Positions 38,791 to 49,600 of a DNA stretch of 64,000 bases are shown here, piece by piece (positions within the stretch are counted from its first letter, which is position 1; the number at the start of each line of letters is the position of its first letter). The position numbers and the translations under genes were made by a program. Source of the DNA: Ramlibacter sp. (GTDB lineage Bacteria > Pseudomonadota > Gammaproteobacteria > Burkholderiales > Burkholderiaceae_C); contig JAHBZN010000001.1 of assembly GCA_019635415.1 (NCBI GenBank), positions 62,001-126,000 of the forward strand, given 5' to 3'. The notes under the pieces were generated by a model. That model was not told the DNA's origin. It searched no databases and saw nothing but the letters and a program-made list of their open reading frames with translations.

Positions 38791-40389
38791 ATGAACGCAC
38801 TGATTTCCGTTTCCGACAAGACTGGCATCGTCGAACTGGCGCGGGCCCTGCATGCCAGTGGCCTCAAGTTGCTGTCCACCGGCGGCACCGCCAAGCTGCT
38901 GGCCGACAATGGCCTGCCCGTGACCGAGGTGGCCGAAATGACGGGGTTCCCCGAGATGCTGGACGGCCGCGTCAAGACCTTGCACCCCAAGGTCCATGGG
39001 GGGCTGCTGGCGCGCCGTGACCTGCCGGCCCACATGGCCGCGCTGGCCGAGCACCAGATCGACACCATCGATGTCCTGGTGGTCAACCTCTATCCGTTCG
39101 AGGCCACGGTGGCCCAGGCCGGCTGCACGCTGGAAGACGCCATCGAGAACATTGACATCGGCGGTCCTGCCATGGTGCGTAGCGCCGCCAAGAACTGGAA
39201 GGACGTGGCGGTGCTGACCGATGCCTCGCAGTATGCAGGTGTCATCGCCGAGCTGCAGGCCGAGGGCAAGGTGTCCGGCCGGACCCGGCTGGCGCTGTCG
39301 ATCGCGGCGTTCAACCGCATCAGCCAGTACGACGGCGCGATCAGCGACTACCTCTCGGCCATTGCCCTGGGCGATGGAGTGCCGGCCGGCGATGCCGCGC
39401 CCGTGCTGGACCTGTTTCCCGGTCAGAGCAATGGCCGCTTCGTCAAGGTGCAGGATCTGCGCTACGGCGAGAACGCCCACCAGCAGGCGGCGTTGTACCG
39501 TGACCTGTACCCCGCTCCGGGGTCGTTGGTCACCGCGCGGCAGTTGCAGGGCAAGGAGCTGAGCTACAACAACATTGCCGACGCTGACGCGGCCTGGGAG
39601 TGCGTGAAGAGCTTCAGCCCGCCCGCCTGCGTGATCGTCAAGCATGCCAACCCGTGCGGCGTGGCGGTCGGCGCGCACGCGCTGGAGGCCTACAGCAAGG
39701 CGTTCCAGACCGATCCAACCTCGGCCTTCGGGGGCATCATTGCCCTCAACACGGTGCTGGACGAAGCGGCGGCGCAGCAGATTGCCAAGCAGTTCGTGGA
39801 AGTGCTCATGGCTCCCGGCTTCACCGCGGAGGCGCTGGAGGTTTTCAAGAGCAAGGTCAATGTGCGCATCCTCCAGATCGACCTGCCCAAGGGCGGGGAG
39901 CGGCCATGGGACCAGGGGCGCAACTTCATGGACATGAAGCGCATTGGCTCGGGCATCCTGCTGCAAACCGCGGACAACCACGAGCTGACCCTGGCCGACC
40001 TCAAGGTCGTCACGACCCGGCAACCCACGGCGGAGGAACTGAACGACCTGCTGTTCGCCTGGAAAGTGGCCAAGTACGTCAAGTCCAATGCCATCGTGTT
40101 CTGCAAGGGCGGCATGACCATGGGCGTTGGCGCGGGCCAGATGAGCCGTCTTGACTCGGCGCGCATTGCCAGCATCAAGGCCGGCCACGCCCAGCTGTCA
40201 CTGGCGGGCACGGTGGTGGCCAGCGACGCGTTTTTCCCGTTCCGCGACGGGCTGGACGTGGTGGTGGACGCCGGCGCGACCTGCGTGATCCAGCCGGGCG
40301 GCAGCATGCGCGATCAGGAAGTCATCGATGCCGCCAATGAGCGCGGCGTGGCGATGGTGTTCTCGGGCGTCCGGCACTTCCGTCACTGA
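38791..40389 (+). CDS. purH: Bifunctional AICAR transformylase / IMP cyclohydrolase
   Basis: 532 residues. N-terminal MGS-like IMP cyclohydrolase domain ([19 protein letters not shown], ...[15 protein letters not shown]) and C-terminal AICARFT domain ([11 protein letters not shown] with catalytic Lys-His, [33 protein letters not shown]). Performs the last two steps of IMP synthesis. It follows fis closely and is convergent with hemL, separated by repeat copy C. Confidence 0.96.
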   Translation: MNALISVSDKTGIVELARALHASGLKLLSTGGTAKLLADNGLPVTEVAEMTGFPEMLDGRVKTLHPKVHGGLLARRDLPAHMAALAEHQIDTIDVLVVNLYPFEATVAQAGCTLEDAIENIDIGGPAMVRSAAKNWKDVAVLTDASQYAGVIAELQAEGKVSGRTRLALSIAAFNRISQYDGAISDYLSAIALGDGVPAGDAAPVLDLFPGQSNGRFVKVQDLRYGENAHQQAALYRDLYPAPGSLVTARQLQGKELSYNNIADADAAWECVKSFSPPACVIVKHANPCGVAVGAHALEAYSKAFQTDPTSAFGGIIALNTVLDEAAAQQIAKQFVEVLMAPGFTAEALEVFKSKVNVRILQIDLPKGGERPWDQGRNFMDMKRIGSGILLQTADNHELTLADLKVVTTRQPTAEELNDLLFAWKVAKYVKSNAIVFCKGGMTMGVGAGQMSRLDSARIASIKAGHAQLSLAGTVVASDAFFPFRDGLDVVVDAGATCVIQPGGSMRDQEVIDAANERGVAMVFSGVRHFRH

Positions 40390-40410
40390 CTCTTGAGTCA
40401 AAAAGGGCGG

Positions 40411-40453
40411 TAGCCCTTGTCCGCTGGCGACTTCTTGCTATGAAAATCGGAGC
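40411..40453 (+). repeat. 43-nt dispersed repeat, copy C, overlapping the hemL end
   Basis: Starts TAGCCCTTG, GCTA at positions 27-30, ends GGAGC; upstream TTGAGTCAAA (40394-40403) with the same eight-base spacing as copy A. On the opposite strand its positions 28-30 are the TAG stop of hemL. AAGGGC-GGTA-GCCCTT (40403-40418) forms a terminator-like hairpin between purH and hemL. Confidence 0.8.
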
Positions 40454-41751
40454 AATCTGAAGGCTTCGCGGGCGGCTTCGACCGTTTCGGCCAGGTCGGC
40501 CTGGGAATGCGCGGCACTCACGAAGCCGGCTTCGTACAGCGCGGGCGCGATGTAGACGCCGCGGTCGAGCAGGCCGTGAAACAGCGTGTTGAACCGTGCT
40601 GCATCGCTCTTCATCACCGCGGGGTAGTTCTGCGGCAGGGCCTCCAAAAGGAAGAACCCGAACATGCCGCCTTCGCAATCCGCGCAGAAGGCCACGCCCG
40701 CTTCGCGAGCCGCCGTCGTCAGGCCGTCCACCAGCGAGCGCGTGCTCGCGGACAGCGCCTCGAAGAAGCCGGGCTTGCGGATCTCCCGCAGTGTGGCCAG
40801 CCCGCAGGCGGTGGCCACGGGGTTGCCCGACAGCGTGCCCGCCTGATAGACCGGCCCGAGCGGAGCCAGCTGTTCCATGATCGCGCGTGGGCCTCCGAAC
40901 GCGGCCAGGGGCATACCGCCGCCGATGACCTTGCCCATGACGGTGAGATCGGGCCGGAAGCCGGGCAGGGCCGCCGCATAGACCGACTGCGCGCCGCCGA
41001 GCGCGACACGAAAGCCCGTCATCACCTCGTCGAACACCAGCAATGCGCCGTGCTCGGTGCACAGTTCACGACAGCGCTGCATGAACGGCACGCTGGCGCG
41101 GACGAAATTCATGTTGCCCGCGATGGGCTCGATCATCAGGCAGGCGACCTGCGCGCCATGCAGTGCAAAGGCTTCCTCCAGCTGCGCGATGTTGTTGTAT
41201 TCCAGCACCAGCGTGTGCTGCGCCACCTCGGGGGGGACGCCCGCGCTGGTGGGATTGCCAAAGGTGGCCAGGCCTGAGCCCGCCTTGACCAGCAGGGCAT
41301 CCGCGTGGCCGTGGTAGCAGCCCTCGAACTTGATGAGCTTGCTGCGTCCGGTGGCTCCGCGCGCCAGCCGGATCGCGCTCATCGCGGCTTCCGTGCCCGA
41401 ACTGACCAGGCGGACCATGTCCATCGACGGAACCAGCGCCAGGATTTCTTCGGCCAGCTCGATCTCGCACTCGGTGGGAGCGCCATAGGAAAAGCCTTCC
41501 AGGACGGCCTGCTGCACTGCCTCCACCACGGCGGGATGCCCGTGGCCCAGGATCATGGGGCCCCAGGAGCCGATGTAGTCAATATGGCGCCGGCCGTTGG
41601 CGTCCCAGAAATAGGCGCCCTCGGCGCGCTGGACGAAGCGGGGTGTGCCACCCACGGCCCGGAAGGCGCGGACCGGGGAGTTGACGCCGCCGGGGATGGC
41701 CTGGCGTGCGCGTTCAAAGAGGGCGAGGTTGCGGTCAGTGCTTGGTGTCAT
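40438..41751 (-). CDS. hemL: Glutamate-1-semialdehyde 2,1-aminomutase
   Basis: 437 residues from ATG 41751. PLP enzyme: [55 protein letters not shown] and the PLP lysine in [15 protein letters not shown]. It makes 5-aminolevulinate in the C5 haem pathway. Its start overlaps thiD by 17 bases. The last codons (LRFS then TAG) are the reverse complement of repeat copy C, so the repeat supplies the C-terminus and stop. Confidence 0.94.
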   Translation of the reverse strand: MTPSTDRNLALFERARQAIPGGVNSPVRAFRAVGGTPRFVQRAEGAYFWDANGRRHIDYIGSWGPMILGHGHPAVVEAVQQAVLEGFSYGAPTECEIELAEEILALVPSMDMVRLVSSGTEAAMSAIRLARGATGRSKLIKFEGCYHGHADALLVKAGSGLATFGNPTSAGVPPEVAQHTLVLEYNNIAQLEEAFALHGAQVACLMIEPIAGNMNFVRASVPFMQRCRELCTEHGALLVFDEVMTGFRVALGGAQSVYAAALPGFRPDLTVMGKVIGGGMPLAAFGGPRAIMEQLAPLGPVYQAGTLSGNPVATACGLATLREIRKPGFFEALSASTRSLVDGLTTAAREAGVAFCADCEGGMFGFFLLEALPQNYPAVMKSDAARFNTLFHGLLDRGVYIAPALYEAGFVSAAHSQADLAETVEAAREAFRLLRFS

Positions 41752-42676
41752 GAGGCGGGAGGGCGAAGCCCTGCAGGGCGGAGGCCGGGTCGTCCGAGGC
41801 CTCGTCCTCCGGGGTGTCAGGCTGGGCCCAGAAAAGCCGGTCAGGCAACACGTTGCCCATGCCGGGGCGGAAGCCGCCGTCCAGGCAGCGGTCCAGGTAA
41901 CTGAGCGCTTCGGTGGTGGCGGCTTCCAGGTCGCTGCCGCTGGCCAGCAGGGCGGCCAGTGCGGCGGACAGCGTGTCTCCGGCGCCGGAGAACACGGCCT
42001 CGAAGCGTTCGAACTTCTCGTTGCCCAGGATGGTCTGCGGCGTGGCCAGCACGTTGTCGACAAACTGGTCGGGCAGGGGAATGCCGGTGACCAAGGTGTA
42101 CGGAACGCCTACTTCGGCGGCCGCCTTGGCCAGGTCGCGTGCGCCCGGGGGGCGGTCGCTGGTCCAGTCGGGCAGCAGCCAGCGCCACAGGGTGCTGTGG
42201 TTTCCTACCAACACGGTGGTCTGGGGCAAAAGCAGCTCGCGGAAGGCGTCCAGGTAGCCGTCGATCTGGTCCTCATTCCACCAGGACAGATTGGGCATGT
42301 AGGCCACGAGGGGGACGTCGGCGTAGTCGGCCGCGATTTCCGCAATGGCCGAAAGGACCTCCGGCGTCCCCGCAAACCCGACCTTGATGACCTGCACCGG
42401 GACGTCTTCGAGGATGGTGCGGGCCTGCTCGGCCACGGCCTCCTCGTCGAAGGGGAAATGGTCAAAAATCTCGGCTGTGTCCCGTGCGTAGGCGCCGGTG
42501 ACCACGGGCAGCGCGTGGGCGCCTACCGAGGCGATGGCCGTCACGTCGCCGGCCAGCCCTCCGGCGCCGCTGGGGTCGCTTGCGTTGAAAACCATGACGC
42601 AGGCCGGATTGACGAGGTCATCGGCCTCCTCTTCAGGGGAGCCGGACGGCGGTAGCGGGGCATTGGGGTTTGTCAT
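41735..42676 (-). CDS. thiD: Hydroxymethylpyrimidine/phosphomethylpyrimidine kinase family (ThiD-like)
   Basis: 313 residues of the ribokinase/ThiD fold: [17 protein letters not shown] near the N-terminus, [30 protein letters not shown] and the anion hole [19 protein letters not shown] near the C-terminus. The first motif departs from the usual SDSGGGAGIQADL. Acidic extensions at both ends. It precedes hemL with overlapping ends, consistent with thiamine/haem cofactor supply, and the ThiD assignment rests on fold and this common gene order. Confidence 0.78.
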   Translation of the reverse strand: MTNPNAPLPPSGSPEEEADDLVNPACVMVFNASDPSGAGGLAGDVTAIASVGAHALPVVTGAYARDTAEIFDHFPFDEEAVAEQARTILEDVPVQVIKVGFAGTPEVLSAIAEIAADYADVPLVAYMPNLSWWNEDQIDGYLDAFRELLLPQTTVLVGNHSTLWRWLLPDWTSDRPPGARDLAKAAAEVGVPYTLVTGIPLPDQFVDNVLATPQTILGNEKFERFEAVFSGAGDTLSAALAALLASGSDLEAATTEALSYLDRCLDGGFRPGMGNVLPDRLFWAQPDTPEDEASDDPASALQGFALPPHDTKH

Positions 42677-42770
42677 AGGCCTGAATCCAGCAGGGGGCGG
42701 CGGCTTGTGCGCGGCTCGGTCACAGTGCCTCGATACAATCGTTGCATTCTATGCGAAGGCCCTTTAAGCT

Positions 42771-42944
42771 GTGACCGAAACTAAAACTTGGATGTGTCTG
42801 ATCTGCGGGTGGATTTACGATGAAGCCACTGGAGCCCCTGATCATGGACTGGCGCCCGGAACCCCCTGGGCCGATGTGCCGATGAACTGGACTTGCCCCG
42901 AATGCGGAGCCCGCAAGGAAGATTTTGAAATGGTTCAGATTTAG
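42771..42944 (+). CDS. Rubredoxin
   Basis: 57 residues from GTG 42771 to TAG. Two iron-binding knuckles are present: WMCLICGWIYDEATG (CxxC with GWIY) and NWTCPECGARKEDF (CxxC), with the PGTPWADVP bridge between them. This is a complete rubredoxin, an electron carrier with a mononuclear Fe(Cys)4 centre. A TACAAT -10-like hexamer lies at 42734-42739. It is divergent from thiD and sits just before pilG. The start codon is not certain because no strong ribosome site is seen. Confidence 0.92.
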   Translation: MTETKTWMCLICGWIYDEATGAPDHGLAPGTPWADVPMNWTCPECGARKEDFEMVQI

Positions 42945-42976
42945 GGGCCGCACAGCCAAGAAAAGATGTGCGCCCC
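42945..42976 (+). other. Hairpin between rubredoxin and pilG
   Basis: GGGCCGCACA (42945-42954) pairs with TGTGCGCCCC (42967-42976) with one mismatch and a 12-base A-rich loop. It starts directly after the rubredoxin stop. There is no T-run, so it may be an mRNA-processing or partial terminator hairpin between the two genes. Confidence 0.5.
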
Positions 42977-43008
42977 GGCGTCGTTGAAAGAATGAGGAGC
43001 AGCGCCCA

Positions 43009-43407
43009 GTGAGCACGAATGGATCAGGCTTCAAGGTCCTGGTGATTGACGACAGCAACACCATCCGCCGCAGCGCCGAGATTTTCCTCAAGCAGGGCGG
43101 CCACGAGGTCATGCTCGCCGAGGATGGCTTTGACGCGCTCGCCAAGGTCAACGACTACCTGCCCAATCTGATCTTCTGCGATATTCTCATGCCCCGTCTG
43201 GATGGCTACCAGACCTGCGCCATCATCAAGCGCAACGCCAAATTCGCCTCGGTGCCCGTCGTGATGCTGTCTTCCAAGGACGGTGTTTTCGACAAGGCCC
43301 GGGGTCGCATGGTCGGCTCGCAGGATTATTTGACCAAACCGTTTACCAAGGACCAGTTGCTGCAGACCGTTCAGCAATTCGGGGCCATTCAACAAGGAGT
43401 AGCTTGA
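43009..43407 (+). CDS. pilG: Twitching-motility response regulator PilG
   Basis: 132 residues from GTG 43009 with GAGGAGC upstream. Single CheY-like receiver: VLVIDDSNTIRRSAE, phosphoacceptor Asp in IFCDILMPRLDGYQT, Thr/Lys switch region VVMLSSKDG and YLTKPFTKDQL. First gene of the pil-chp chemosensory operon; overlaps pilH by four bases. In Pseudomonas PilG stimulates pilus extension. Confidence 0.9.
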   Translation: MSTNGSGFKVLVIDDSNTIRRSAEIFLKQGGHEVMLAEDGFDALAKVNDYLPNLIFCDILMPRLDGYQTCAIIKRNAKFASVPVVMLSSKDGVFDKARGRMVGSQDYLTKPFTKDQLLQTVQQFGAIQQGVA

Positions 43408-43772
43408 TGCCGATACACAAGGTATTGGTCGTGGATGATTCCAAGACCGAATTGATGTTCATGACCGACCTGTTGCAGAAGAACGGCTTTGCCGTGAAGA
43501 CCGCGGAAAACGCCGAAGATGCGTTCCGTCGCCTCGGCGAGGAGAAGCCGGACCTGATCCTGATGGATGTGGTGATGCCGGGTCAGAATGGATTCCAGCT
43601 GACCCGCGCCATCACGCGCGATCCGCTGTACGCCGACGTGCCCATCATCATGTGCACCAGCAAGAATCAGGAAACCGACCGGGTCTGGGGCATGCGACAG
43701 GGCGCCCGTGACTACATCACCAAGCCGGTGGACGCCGACGAGCTGATGGCCAAGATCAAAGCCCTCAGCTGA
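43404..43772 (+). CDS. pilH: Twitching-motility response regulator PilH
   Basis: 122 residues, CheY-like: KVLVVDDSKTELMFMTDLLQ, Asp in LILMDVVMPGQNGFQLTR, MCTSKNQETDRVWGMRQGA and YITKPVDADELM. The WGMRQGA stretch is typical of PilH. ATGA overlap with pilG and 16 bases before pilI. It acts in pilus retraction or as a phosphate sink in relatives. Confidence 0.9.
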   Translation: MMPIHKVLVVDDSKTELMFMTDLLQKNGFAVKTAENAEDAFRRLGEEKPDLILMDVVMPGQNGFQLTRAITRDPLYADVPIIMCTSKNQETDRVWGMRQGARDYITKPVDADELMAKIKALS

Positions 43773-43788
43773 TTGACGCTCACAACGC

Positions 43789-44322
43789 ATGGCCAACCGA
43801 GAAGCACTCCGCGAACTTCAAAGCCGCCTGGCCACCCGTCTGCAGGCGGCCCGAACCGAGGGCGTGGCCGCTTCGTGGCTGGCCGTTGAAGCCGCCGGAG
43901 CGAAGTACCTTTTCCCGCTCGCGCAATCGGGCGAAATATTCCCGTGGACCACGGCTCAGCCCGTGCCCTACACGCAGAGCTGGTTTCTTGGCGTGGCCAA
44001 CCTGCGTGGAGGCCTTTTTGGCGTGGTGGATCTGGCCAGCTTTGTCAGTGGCGGCGTACCGGCAGCCCGGACGGAAATGGCCCGCTCCGAATCCCGGCTG
44101 GTGGCGTTGAACGCGCTGCTGGAACTCAACTGTGCGCTGCTGATCGACCGCCTGGCAGGTCTGCGCAACATGGATGCCTTCTCATCATCAAGCGCTCCTG
44201 CCGAAGGAGCGCCTGGCTATTTCGGCAACGGTTACACCGACGCCCAGGGTGCGTACTGGCAGGAGATCAACCTCCAGGCGCTGTCGCAACAACCCCAATT
44301 TCTGAGCATTAGCGCCTCGTAG
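43789..44322 (+). CDS. pilI: CheW-like adaptor PilI
   Basis: 177 residues with a CheW fold: [45 protein letters not shown] and [19 protein letters not shown] near the end. It couples the receptor PilJ to the kinase ChpA. Located between pilH and pilJ as in other pil-chp operons. No unusual feature. Confidence 0.88.
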   Translation: MANREALRELQSRLATRLQAARTEGVAASWLAVEAAGAKYLFPLAQSGEIFPWTTAQPVPYTQSWFLGVANLRGGLFGVVDLASFVSGGVPAARTEMARSESRLVALNALLELNCALLIDRLAGLRNMDAFSSSSAPAEGAPGYFGNGYTDAQGAYWQEINLQALSQQPQFLSISAS

Positions 44323-44350
44323 CGCTCCAGTTTTCCCGGAAGGCTGCATC

Positions 44351-46633
44351 ATGTCCGTCGTTGATCAACTCAAAAAACTGTTCTCCAAAAAACCCGCCGA
44401 ATCCGAGGCCGATCTGAGCCTGGCCATGCCGGATGGGTCCATGGACCCGATGGCCACGGGCGCAATGAGCGCTGTTTCGATGGCGTCCGCCGACGACAAG
44501 CCCGACGATTCCGGGCAAAGCCGACTTGCTGATGAGCCGTTTGAGCCGACACCGGTGGATGACACGGAACTGGTTTCCGTGCCGTTGCTGGGGCGCCGCA
44601 CCATTGTTCAGCATCAGCGCATCCTGTTCATCTTGCTGGCCCTGGCGCTCGGCGTCCTTGGTGCGGTGACGGTCGTTGCGCTGAATCAGGCGGACCGGGT
44701 CGCTCAGCAGGTGGCCGGTACCGGTCAGTCGCTGATGCAGTCGCAGCGACTGGCCAAGTCCGTGTCGCAGGCGCTGGTGGGCAGTGCCCAGGCGTTCCCC
44801 GACGTGAAGGAAAGCGCCGACGTGCTGGCCAAGACGGTTCGTGGCCTTTCGGCGGGGGATGAGCAATTGCGCCTGCAACCCGTTTCGGCGGAGTTGCAGG
44901 AGGATGTGACCAAGATCACCCCGCTGATGGAGCGGGCTGAAAAGAACGCAGCGACCGTGATGGGGCAGCAGAAGATTCTGACGCAGGTGGGCAACGCCCT
45001 TCGGACCATCAACCGCCAGTCTTCTGACCTGCTTGAAATTGCTGAAACGGTGTCGTCGCTCAAGCTGCAGCAGAATGCGCCGCCGGCCGAGATCTCTGCC
45101 GCGGGTCAGCTGGTGATGTTGACGCAGCGTATCGGTAAGTCCGCCAACGAATTCCTGACGATGGAAGGGGTGTCGCCGGAAGCGGTGTTCCTGCTGGGCA
45201 AGGACTTGAATTCGTTCAAGGAAATCGCCCAGGGTCTGCTGGATGGCAGCCCGGAGCTGCGTCTGGCGGGTTCCAAGGACGAACAGACACGCGAGCGCCT
45301 GGATGCGCTGATGAAGCTTTACGAGCAGACCCGAAGCCAGGCGGGCGCCATTCTGGGCAACCTGCAGGGTCTGGTGTCTGCGCGTGAAGCGCAGTCCGCG
45401 ATCATTGCCGACAGCGAGCCTCTTCGCCGGAGCCTGGAAGATCTGCAGGGCAAGCTGTCCGCACAGACGGGTCTGGGGGCAGGCGCGCTGGCTGCATTGG
45501 CCATTTCCGCGGTATTCGCCATTCTTTGCGCGGTGGGTCTTGCCTACGTGCAGCTGCAGGACAGCCGCAAGCGTCAGGTGGTGGCTGAACAGCAGCGGCT
45601 GGAAGCCGAGGGGCAGGAGCAGGAGGCCAAGCGCGTGAATGACGCCAACCAGGCGGCCATTTTGCGATTGATGAACGAACTGCAGACCGTGGCCGAGGGC
45701 GACTTGACGCAGGAAGCCACGGTGACCGAGGACATCACGGGCGCCATCGCCGACTCGGTGAACTACACGGTGGAAGAGTTGCGCCAGCTGGTGGGCAACG
45801 TGCAGAACACGGTAACCAAGGTGGCCCAGACGACAGCCCAGGTGGAAAGCACGTCGACGGAGCTGTTGGCGGCATCCACCGAGCAGCTGCGCGAAATTCG
45901 CGAAACCGGCCAGTCGGTGCTCGACATGGCCGGCCGAATCAACCAGGTGTCCGGGCAAGCCCAGGAGTCAGCCCAGGTGGCCCGTCAATCCCTGATGGCC
46001 GCCGAGTCGGGCCTGCAGGCGGTGCAGAACGCCATCGGCGGTATGAACTCGATCCGCGACCAGATCCAGGAAACCTCCAAGCGAATCAAGCGACTGGGTG
46101 AGTCGTCGCAGGAGATTGGTGAAATTACCGAACTGATCTCGGACATTACCGAACAGACCAACGTGCTGGCATTGAATGCTGCTATTCAGGCGGCGTCGGC
46201 CGGTGAAGCCGGGCGAGGCTTCTCGGTGGTGGCAGAAGAAGTGCAGCGACTGGCTGAGCGCTCCGCTGACGCCACGCGCCAGATTTCAGCGCTGGTGAAG
46301 GCCATTCAGACCGACACGCAGGATGCGGTGGCCGCCATGGAGCGGTCCACGCAGGGTGTGGTGGAAGGGGCCAAACTGTCCGACAACGCCGGTACCGCCC
46401 TGACCGAGATTGACCAGGTGTCGCGCAAACTGGCCGACCTGATTGAGCAGATTTCCAGTTCGGCCTCCAAGGAAGCCGAATCCGCCAACGTGGTGGCTGG
46501 CAACATCCAGCACATTTTTGCGGTGACGGAGCAGACGGGAGAAGGTACCCGCTCCACGGCGCAGCAGGTGCGCGAGCTGTCCCGGATGGCCGAGGAATTG
46601 CGCCAGTCGGTATCACGATTCAAGATCGCCTGA
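44351..46633 (+). CDS. pilJ: Methyl-accepting chemotaxis protein PilJ
   Basis: 760 residues. A cytoplasmic N-terminus of about 85 residues, first transmembrane span ([21 protein letters not shown]), a periplasmic PilJ-type sensor with duplicated helical bundles (about 115-380), second span ([22 protein letters not shown]), HAMP-like region and a signalling coiled coil with hairpin tip [20 protein letters not shown]. Senses surface contact or pilin. No clear CheR tether pentapeptide at the C-terminus (QSVSRFKIA). Confidence 0.9.
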   Translation: MSVVDQLKKLFSKKPAESEADLSLAMPDGSMDPMATGAMSAVSMASADDKPDDSGQSRLADEPFEPTPVDDTELVSVPLLGRRTIVQHQRILFILLALALGVLGAVTVVALNQADRVAQQVAGTGQSLMQSQRLAKSVSQALVGSAQAFPDVKESADVLAKTVRGLSAGDEQLRLQPVSAELQEDVTKITPLMERAEKNAATVMGQQKILTQVGNALRTINRQSSDLLEIAETVSSLKLQQNAPPAEISAAGQLVMLTQRIGKSANEFLTMEGVSPEAVFLLGKDLNSFKEIAQGLLDGSPELRLAGSKDEQTRERLDALMKLYEQTRSQAGAILGNLQGLVSAREAQSAIIADSEPLRRSLEDLQGKLSAQTGLGAGALAALAISAVFAILCAVGLAYVQLQDSRKRQVVAEQQRLEAEGQEQEAKRVNDANQAAILRLMNELQTVAEGDLTQEATVTEDITGAIADSVNYTVEELRQLVGNVQNTVTKVAQTTAQVESTSTELLAASTEQLREIRETGQSVLDMAGRINQVSGQAQESAQVARQSLMAAESGLQAVQNAIGGMNSIRDQIQETSKRIKRLGESSQEIGEITELISDITEQTNVLALNAAIQAASAGEAGRGFSVVAEEVQRLAERSADATRQISALVKAIQTDTQDAVAAMERSTQGVVEGAKLSDNAGTALTEIDQVSRKLADLIEQISSSASKEAESANVVAGNIQHIFAVTEQTGEGTRSTAQQVRELSRMAEELRQSVSRFKIA

Positions 46634-46672
46634 TCCCAGGTTTGAGCCAGCGTTTTCAGCCAGAGTGAGTCC

Positions 46673-49600
46673 ATGCAATCCAACGAAACCGATGTTGACC
46701 TGGCGGTGAATGATCTGGGCCCGCTGGCCTGGGTGCTCGATGAACTGCGCAAGTCACTGGACACGGCTTCCAGTGCATTGCGCCGCTTCGTCCGGGATGC
46801 CGATCTTGCGCGTGGCTCGGACCTGGCGTCGGTGGATGGTGGCCAGCTTCGGATTGCCCGCCAGCAACTGCACCAGGCCGTCGGCGCTCTGGAAATGGTG
46901 GGCTTGGGGGCGCCGGCCCATATGCTGCGGGCCATGGAGTCGGCGGCGCAGAAGTTCGTTGAGCGCCCTGAGCTCTGCAGCGAGGCTTCGGCCGCCAAGA
47001 TCGAGCGTGCGGGATTCGCGTTGACCGAGTACCTGGAAGGCGTGCTGCATGGCAAGCCAGTGGCTGCGGTCGCGCTCTTCCCGCAGTACCGCGATGTCCA
47101 GGAGCTGGCGGGGGCGGACCGCATTCATCCGGCCGATCTGTGGGCCATGGACTGGCGGTGGATCGATCCTGAAATGCATATTTCGCAGGAACCCCTGACC
47201 TATGACGCGTCGGTGCGCACGCGAATGGATCACGGCGTCCTCAAGATCGTCAAGAGCGCCGACGCCCAAGCCGCCCATGGGCTGATGAATATCTGCCTTG
47301 GTTTGGCGGCGACGCAGACCGCCCGGCAACCCAAGATTTTCTGGAAGATCTCGGCGGCCTATTTTGAAGCGGTCTCGTTGGGGCTCTTGCCGTCGGAGCT
47401 GTACGTCAAACGTGCGGCTTCCCGGATCCTGCAGCAGTACGCAGCCTTGGCCAAAGGCGAGCAGGGCGTATCCGACCGTCTGGCGCAGGACCTGCTTTTC
47501 TTCTGCTCCCAGGCCGTTCCGTTACGTACCACCGACGCGCCGTCGCTGTCGGCTGTGCGTCTGGCTTGGGGCTTGGCGCGCTTCAAGCCAGTGGACTACC
47601 TCAAGGCGCAATTCGGCCGGTTTGACCCCGTGTTGCTCGCCCAGGCCCGCAAGCGCATTGCCTCGGCCAAGGAAACCTGGTCTGCGTTGTCGGGCGGCGA
47701 CGCCAACAAGCTCAAGGCGGTGGCTGACCAGTTCAACCTGGTGACGGACTCTCTCGTCAAACTGCATCCGGCCAGCAGCAGCCTGGCACAGGCCTTGACC
47801 CAGGCCATGGATACCACGGTGCGCTCGGGCAAACCGCCTTCGACCGAACTGGCCATGGAAGTGGCCACGGCGGTGCTTTATCTGGAAGCGGCTTTTGAGG
47901 ACCTCGACCCCTCGGATTCCCAATTGGTGGTCCGGACGACCCGCCTCGCCGAACGCCTGGAGAATGTCCGCGCCGGTGCGCAACCGGAGGCACTCGAATC
48001 GTGGATGGAGGAGCTGTACCGCCGCGTGAGTGATCGCCAGACGATGGGCAGCGTCGTGGGCGAGCTCCGCTCCACTCTGTCGGAGCTGGAGAAGGTGCTG
48101 GACCAGTTCTTCCGCGATCCGAAGGAAAAAGGGCCCTTGCGGGATGCCCCGACGCATTTATCCCAGATGCGGGGTGTGCTGTCCGTGCTGGGGCTGGACC
48201 AGGCCGCACAGGCCGTGCTGCGGATGCGCGAGAGCGTCGAAGAAATTCTGGTGACCGAGGTCGACGAGGAAAAGGCCCGCGCGGCCGGGACCTTTGACAA
48301 ACTGGGCAACAACCTCGGCGCGCTGGGTTTCCTCATTGACATGCTCAATTACCAGCCCGCGCTGGCCAAGAAGCTGTTTGTCTACGACGATGCATTGGGT
48401 GAGCTCAAGCCATTGATGGGGCGTGCCGCGCAAACGCCCTCGGATGCTGCTGCATCGGTGAGTGTCGGGGCTGATTCGCTGTCCCAAGAGGTGCAATCCG
48501 CCGTTCAGCAGGCCGGGGCCGGTGACACCGAAAACACGCTGTCGGTCCGGCTGGATTCCATTGCCACTCACGCGGTCCTTAACGAACGGCCTGCCTTGGC
48601 CCATTCGGCGCGCGAGGCGGCTGCGGCTGTGTCAGCCCATGGCGCGGGCGCCGCATTGGTCGCACTTGACCAATTGGCCGCCACGGTTGCGCCTGCGCCT
48701 GCGGTGCCGGTGGCAGCGCCCAGTGAGTCGGACATCGAGGAGGACGACTTGCGCGACATCTTCCTCGAAGAGGCTCGAGAAGTTGTCCAGAATGGCTTGC
48801 AGGCGCTTGAAGCGCTCGCCAATGACCCCGGCAACATGGCGGACCTGACCACACTGCGTCGGGCTTTCCACACACTCAAAGGCAGTTCCCGAATGGTGGG
48901 CCTGACCGAGTTCGGGGAGGCCGCCTGGTCCATGGAGCAACTGCTCAACGCCTGGCTGGCGGATCAGAAGCCTTCCAACGAGGAATTGCGGTCCTTGGCG
49001 AAGGACGCCATGAATGGCTTCAATCGTTGGGTAGAGGACATTGCCCAAGGCACGGATGCCCCCTGGAAGTCCGGCATGTTCCGCAGCAGCGCCGACGCGT
49101 TGCGCACCGAACATCGCTTGCAGCCGCTGGTGCTGCCGGATGGCTCGGAACCGGCCTCAGTCCCGGTCCCCGTGCCGGTGGAGACGTTCGCCGAGCCGGC
49201 CGAGCTTCCTGCCGAACCGTTGTCGACGGAAGTCGCCCTTGATCTGCCTCCCGAGCTGCCCGAAGTCGTGGCCGATCCTGCGCAGTCGCCGGCGGATCCT
49301 TTCGGATTTGATCTTGGATCGGTCGAACTTGAAGTGGCCGAGGCCGCGCCAGTGCCCACGGGCGAACTCGAGGCTGCGTTCGACTTCGACCTAGGTGTGG
49401 GTGCTCCGCCGGCCGTGCCAGGAGGCACCACCGGTGCCGACATGGCTGGCGAGATTGACGGCATTGACTTCGAAAGTCTTTCCGCGTTGTCAGCTCAACC
49501 GCCCGCAGAGCCTGCCGAGGCTGGCGGGTTGGAGGTTTCGTTTGAAGCTCCAGCCGAGGCATCCGCTCCGGTGACATCTGCGCTGCCTGGGGTGGAGTCG

